A DNA stretch of 64,000 bases from Anthopleura xanthogrammica (lineage: Eukaryota; Cnidaria; Anthozoa; Actiniaria; Actiniidae). This document shows, piece by piece, positions 60,158 to 64,000 of the stretch. A model generated the notes under the pieces. It ran no database searches, was not told the origin of the DNA, and saw only the letters and a list, made by a program, of their open reading frames with translations. The stretch's first letter is position 1, and each line of letters starts with the position of its first letter. A program made the translations under genes and the position numbers. The stretch is from contig OZ025223.1 of the NCBI GenBank assembly GCA_964019055.1, positions 496,001 through 560,000 on the forward strand, given 5' to 3'.

Positions 60158-60429
60158 ATGCAGACATCACCAAGAGGACGTATAGGTCATGAACACCACC
60201 CTGAATGTGGTAAGGTTTTTAACCTTGCTAGATAATTTCATGTTGTACCTCATGGGTCTGTCCCATAACTGGACGTTCACCTTCGTATCTGTCCCGTTGT
60301 GGAACATTGTTGTGTTAAAGTACCAGTAGTAGGTGTATTTGGTTTTTTTTTCAGCTGGAAGCCGCATTTGTATACGAGAAGTTGATTTACTGTGCCCAGA
60401 AGCTTTAGAAACACAGAAAACATTTATTG
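60158..60429 (+). CDS. Candidate first two exons of an unidentified gene
   Basis: Exon 60158-60209 (ATG; MQTSPRGRIGHEHHPEC, phase 1) ends at GTAAGG. Exon 60355-60429 follows a T9CAG acceptor, encodes AGSRICIREVDLLCPEALE then TQKTFI, and ends at GTGAGT, again in phase 1. The compatible phases, strong splice signals and position head-to-head with UBE3D support it. I do not recognise the family, and the rest of the gene was not found. A minus-strand ORF (60167-60367) covers the same bases and is the alternative reading. Confidence 0.45.
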
Positions 60430-61473
60430 GTGAGTACTGAAAATAACTATTAACTTCCCGATTTTACGCGCGCTTATAGTTTTACTGTCACAAGTACATC
60501 ATTTAAGCTATGCTGCATTAAGTAAATATGACCAACATTTCAAGCATTCCATTACGGCTTTAGTGATTTAGTAGCTAGAATCTTTCTAGCTACTAGAAAA
60601 AAAAGTAAAAATTTTAACAGTCCAGTAGTGGAGAAGAATTCTGAATCAAAACTTTTGCCTCAGGGAGTTGTAGAGGGTGCGTTTTGCCATCACTTAAAAA
60701 TCTCTTATCTTGATCGGGTTTTAATATTTAACAGATCAGAAATGTCAATTATTTTTTCATTATTATGCTTGGATAAATTGTTTTTAGATGTCGATTAAGG
60801 AATATAAATTTTTAATCTTTAATAAGAAACGGAGCAATGTTGATGGTTACAATTTTTTTCTCTGGTTTTTATAAAGAGATTGCTCCCCCGATTAAATTTT
60901 TTTGTTTACATGGCGATCTAGACGGCATTAAACAGAGTTCAGATTTTTAAATTTAAACATCTAATCCTCCACCAATGTTAAAAATAATTTCTGTCCATAA
61001 CCCGTCAAAAATGATGTACAAAGATCTGACCTCCTGACATTGTATAATCTTCATGTCACTCTGTTATACAAACTTCTGCTTTGTTTATCGAAATATTCAT
61101 TTGTAGTATCCGTACGACTCCTATGGAGTTTATCCGTTTAGGGGAATAAAAATTAATAAAAACTGGGTTAGTTTTTAGCATACTTTGGTTCTAAACTTGG
61201 AGGAAGACCTTGCAGAGTTTAGAGTACCGGATATGTTTTGATCACAGAGTCACGCATTCACCCACCCTTTGTCTCGGTTTCAGTTCTACAGCTCGTAAAC
61301 AGTGTTCTGCCATCATTACTGAAGCATTTATTTAATTATTTGCATTCTGCTTGTTGATTTACATACCGTAAACGTATAAAGCATTCACGCGGAGAAGGAC
61401 TATTGCAATGTTGGCGTCAATTCAAAGAACTCTATAGCATTTCTTTGAGCTTTCTTCTCAAGTTGAGCCAAAC
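60430..61473. other. Non-coding stretch, presumed intron of candidate gene
   Basis: AT-rich with no exon, repeat family or microsatellite that I can recognise. Confidence 0.4.
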
Positions 61474-61555
61474 ATGGCTGAAAAAAGTCCTTTTAAACGA
61501 AACTCAGAAGTAAGAGAATCAGCTGAGTTTACAGAAAAAATTAAAAGTCGTTCAG
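61474..61555 (+). CDS. Candidate alternative first exon (MAEKSPFKRNSEV...)
   Basis: ATG in the context AAACATGG, followed by 27 codons rich in Lys, Glu and Ser (MAEKSPFKRNSEVRE, then SAEFTEKIKSRS), ending at a GTAAGG donor in phase 1. Phase 1 is the same as both exons at 60158-60429, so this could be an alternative start of the same gene or the first exon of another. No family is recognised. Confidence 0.4.
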
Positions 61556-64000
61556 GTAAGGCTTAGCTGAGAGCTGTTTCAAGGTATTTTACACCTTTTG
61601 TGTTTGAATTTAATCGTATTTGTAATTCAAAATACGAAGAAACGTCTAATCTTTGGTGCCAACTTTGAGCCGCTGGAGTAAAATAATGTGTAAGAACTTG
61701 AGGACAGGGCCCAAAGTTGATAAAACTTAAACTTATCGTTTATAAATGTAGTTTGTTTTAGAAAATAGCTCTCTAGAATGACATACTTCGCATTTTTGAT
61801 ATGTCTAGATCGTGACCTGGAAAAGTTCTGGTAGATAAAGTCAAATATTTTATAATTCTAAAACCTTGCAAGGGTTAATCTAGAAACCATTGCAGTGGTT
61901 TGATGTATTTTAGATTTCTACTGGACGTGTTAATTTTGATTAAAATTTGCTTAGAATAATTTAGCATCCTAAATAGTTATCGTCTGCGAAGTGTTATCAA
62001 TTAACTATCCTTGATAAGAACAGTTGTTATAACTGGAAATAAAAGATAAAAGAAAGCATTTTTCATACAATCTTGATTTCTGTAATTGCGCTGTGAAATG
62101 GCTTTTTGACTTTAAAGTTTCTTAAAAATCAGCACTTCGCAGCTTAGTTTTTTGAGCAGCTTTCATTACTTTGATTCTTCTAACTCAGACACGGAGATCT
62201 TTTAACAATGATGTCAGTTCAAAATACCGGACAGAATAAGCCAAAAAGAAGAAATTTAAGTGGCCCATTCATAACTAACCCCTGAAAATTTTCAAACTTG
62301 TTTAGATTCTAAATGGAAGCTTATCATATTTGTTTTTCTTATACTCTATGCAAATATTGTATTTTGTATTATACAAAACCCATTTGACTGTGCTAAAGCG
62401 CTGGAAATTTGCATTTTATTCTATTTGATCCCAAGCGTTCATCCACGAATAAATAAGAAAACCAGAAAAAATTTTTTTTTTAGACTTTTCGTAGCCAAAA
62501 AAAGTTCTCGGCTCAGCTCTTGATATTTCATAAAACTAAGCTTCATCATTTGTAAAAAATATTTTCTTGATCGAAAATTATATTTCGACTGACTGAATAT
62601 TTTCTGCAAAATTCCTAATGTATTACGAAATTTTGCCTTCCGCCCACCTTATAATGGGAAAGAAAAACTGTAGAACTAAGACTTGCAAATGTAGATTTGT
62701 ACTGGGCACAGCTTCTTCAGTTCTCGCCTAGAAATGACTTTCCTTAAACAAGATTATATTTCCCAATCATTTTTCTTCAACTCTAGAAACTTCTTTCCAA
62801 TCAATCCTGCTGCTTTATCTTACCAATTTTGATTTATACTTTTCCATTCAGTTAGAGAACGTAGCCTGGAGGTTTGAGATATCAATGTCCACGCTTTGAC
62901 GACAGAAATTTTTTGTCTATATCTCAGGATTCATTTATAATAGATAAACCCCTGAAAGTTGCAACCTAACAACTGTAATTATAACTCTTTAAAGACATTA
63001 GTTCACAGCGTAGGGTAAGAGAGATGTAGTCAAAATATTACCTAAGTTGTCTCGTTCGCGTGTTTTCTTTGATGCTCGAGGGAATAGTCCCGGCCATGGG
63101 CAGAGAAAGTTGATATAGTAGAATTAATAGCCACCTGACATCCCCTAAATCATTAAATAAACTTTGCACTTCCTTTATAATGTATACAAAATTAGTCAAA
63201 ATGGTGGAAAGGATTGAAAACAGAATTGACTTCAATTTGGACATTTCTGATGTACTGGTTGAGAAAATATCGCTATCTGTCTCATCGTAGAGGCATTGGA
63301 GGTACTTACAATCGAAAGAAAGTTGTCCATTTATTATCTAAAATTTTCCATAACCAATATTTATTTGAAATCCCTCTTACTCTAGATTTTATTCATCATT
63401 GGATATAACTTTATTTTTGCCTTAATCTTTCGGTTGTTTACCAATTTATTTTACTCCTATGGTTTTGTTTTGGCGATTGAGTTGTTTTTTTTTTCCTCTG
63501 GTAGCGCGCTAAATGAACAAAATCTTAAAAACATGTTCAATATTATCAAAATCATTTATAATAATAAAACCAGTAGAAATGTAACCAAAAATGGTAACAT
63601 GAGAATCAAAAACACGGGGAAATAAACGAACATTTTGTAGATAGTTTTTAATTTTAATTTTCTTTTTCTTTCATTTGTAAAACCTCGATATGAATTACCA
63701 TGGCAACGATGTTTCATTTATACGATACATATTTATCTATAGATCTTTTTTTGCTTAGATATCAGTTTTGTTGATAGTTTCTGTTATATTTAGCTTAATT
63801 TGCCAGTCTAATTTACATGGCAAAGTTGTTCAACCGTTCTTTCTTCATTTTTGGAAAGCCATTTTATTGCTATAACAGTCCTGTTAACCAAAAATAAAAT
63901 GTAATTTAACCTCATTAGCTATAATCTTTTTTTACAAACCTTTTAAGCTCTCCGTGTCATTACTGGCGCCATGAAGACACGAACAACAATCGACTTTTAT
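61556..64000. other. Right-hand non-coding stretch
   Basis: AT-rich sequence; short ORFs (for example 63214-63408) lack any recognisable similarity. Probably the first intron of the candidate gene. An X-box-like ATTACCATGGCAAC lies near 63696. Confidence 0.4.

Noticed and set aside
60167..60367. 66-residue minus-strand ORF
   Set aside because: No recognised family; the plus-strand reading has matching splice phases and promoter context, though this is not decisive.

Overview
The window is an intron-dense, AT-rich animal nuclear locus. Introns are mostly GT-AG, the proteins closely resemble vertebrate orthologues, there are no operons, and introns are full of short foldback transposons, tRNA-derived SINE remnants and simple repeats. 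A gene for a radial-spoke protein (DNAJB13) implies an animal with motile cilia. Repeat style and protein similarity fit a non-vertebrate metazoan such as a cnidarian, but I cannot fix the phylum from sequence alone.

Layout: 1-2132 upstream/5' region of SUPT3H; 2133-8576 (+) SUPT3H, missing its N-terminal exon(s); 9312-11935 (-) DNAJB13, complete in 8 exons; 11936-12210 a compact divergent promoter with an X-box; 12211-56043 (+) MDN1 (midasin), reconstructed as 93 exons that keep reading frame throughout and give about 5548 residues; 26619-28295 (-) an ACSF2-like acyl-CoA ligase nested antisense in MDN1 intron 27; 56339-59820 (-) UBE3D, complete in 9 exons; 59821-60157 a second compact divergent promoter; 60158-61555 (+) candidate first exons of an unidentified gene; then about 2.4 kb with no recognisable gene.

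The genes alternate in strand (SUPT3H > < DNAJB13 < > MDN1 > < UBE3D < > candidate), so convergent tails and divergent promoters alternate, and at both convergent junctions the two polyadenylation signals lie within about 40 bp of each other. Functionally they are unrelated: SAGA transcription coactivator, ciliary radial spoke, 60S ribosome maturation, lipid/acid activation and ubiquitin ligation. As I recall the human map, SUPT3H, MDN1 and UBE3D all lie on chromosome 6, so the neighbourhood may be old linkage.

I found no new multi-gene system. The most unusual signals are (i) strong local over-representation of three palindromes (TGACGTCA, TCACGTGA and an X-box-like GTTNYYATGGNAAC), many inside MDN1 coding exons; (ii) seven copies of one foldback element in introns of three genes, in some cases making up nearly the whole intron; (iii) a 57-bp satellite that appears to have grown from a SINE tail; (iv) two GC-AG introns in MDN1; and (v) the nested ligase gene with an altered adenylation motif.
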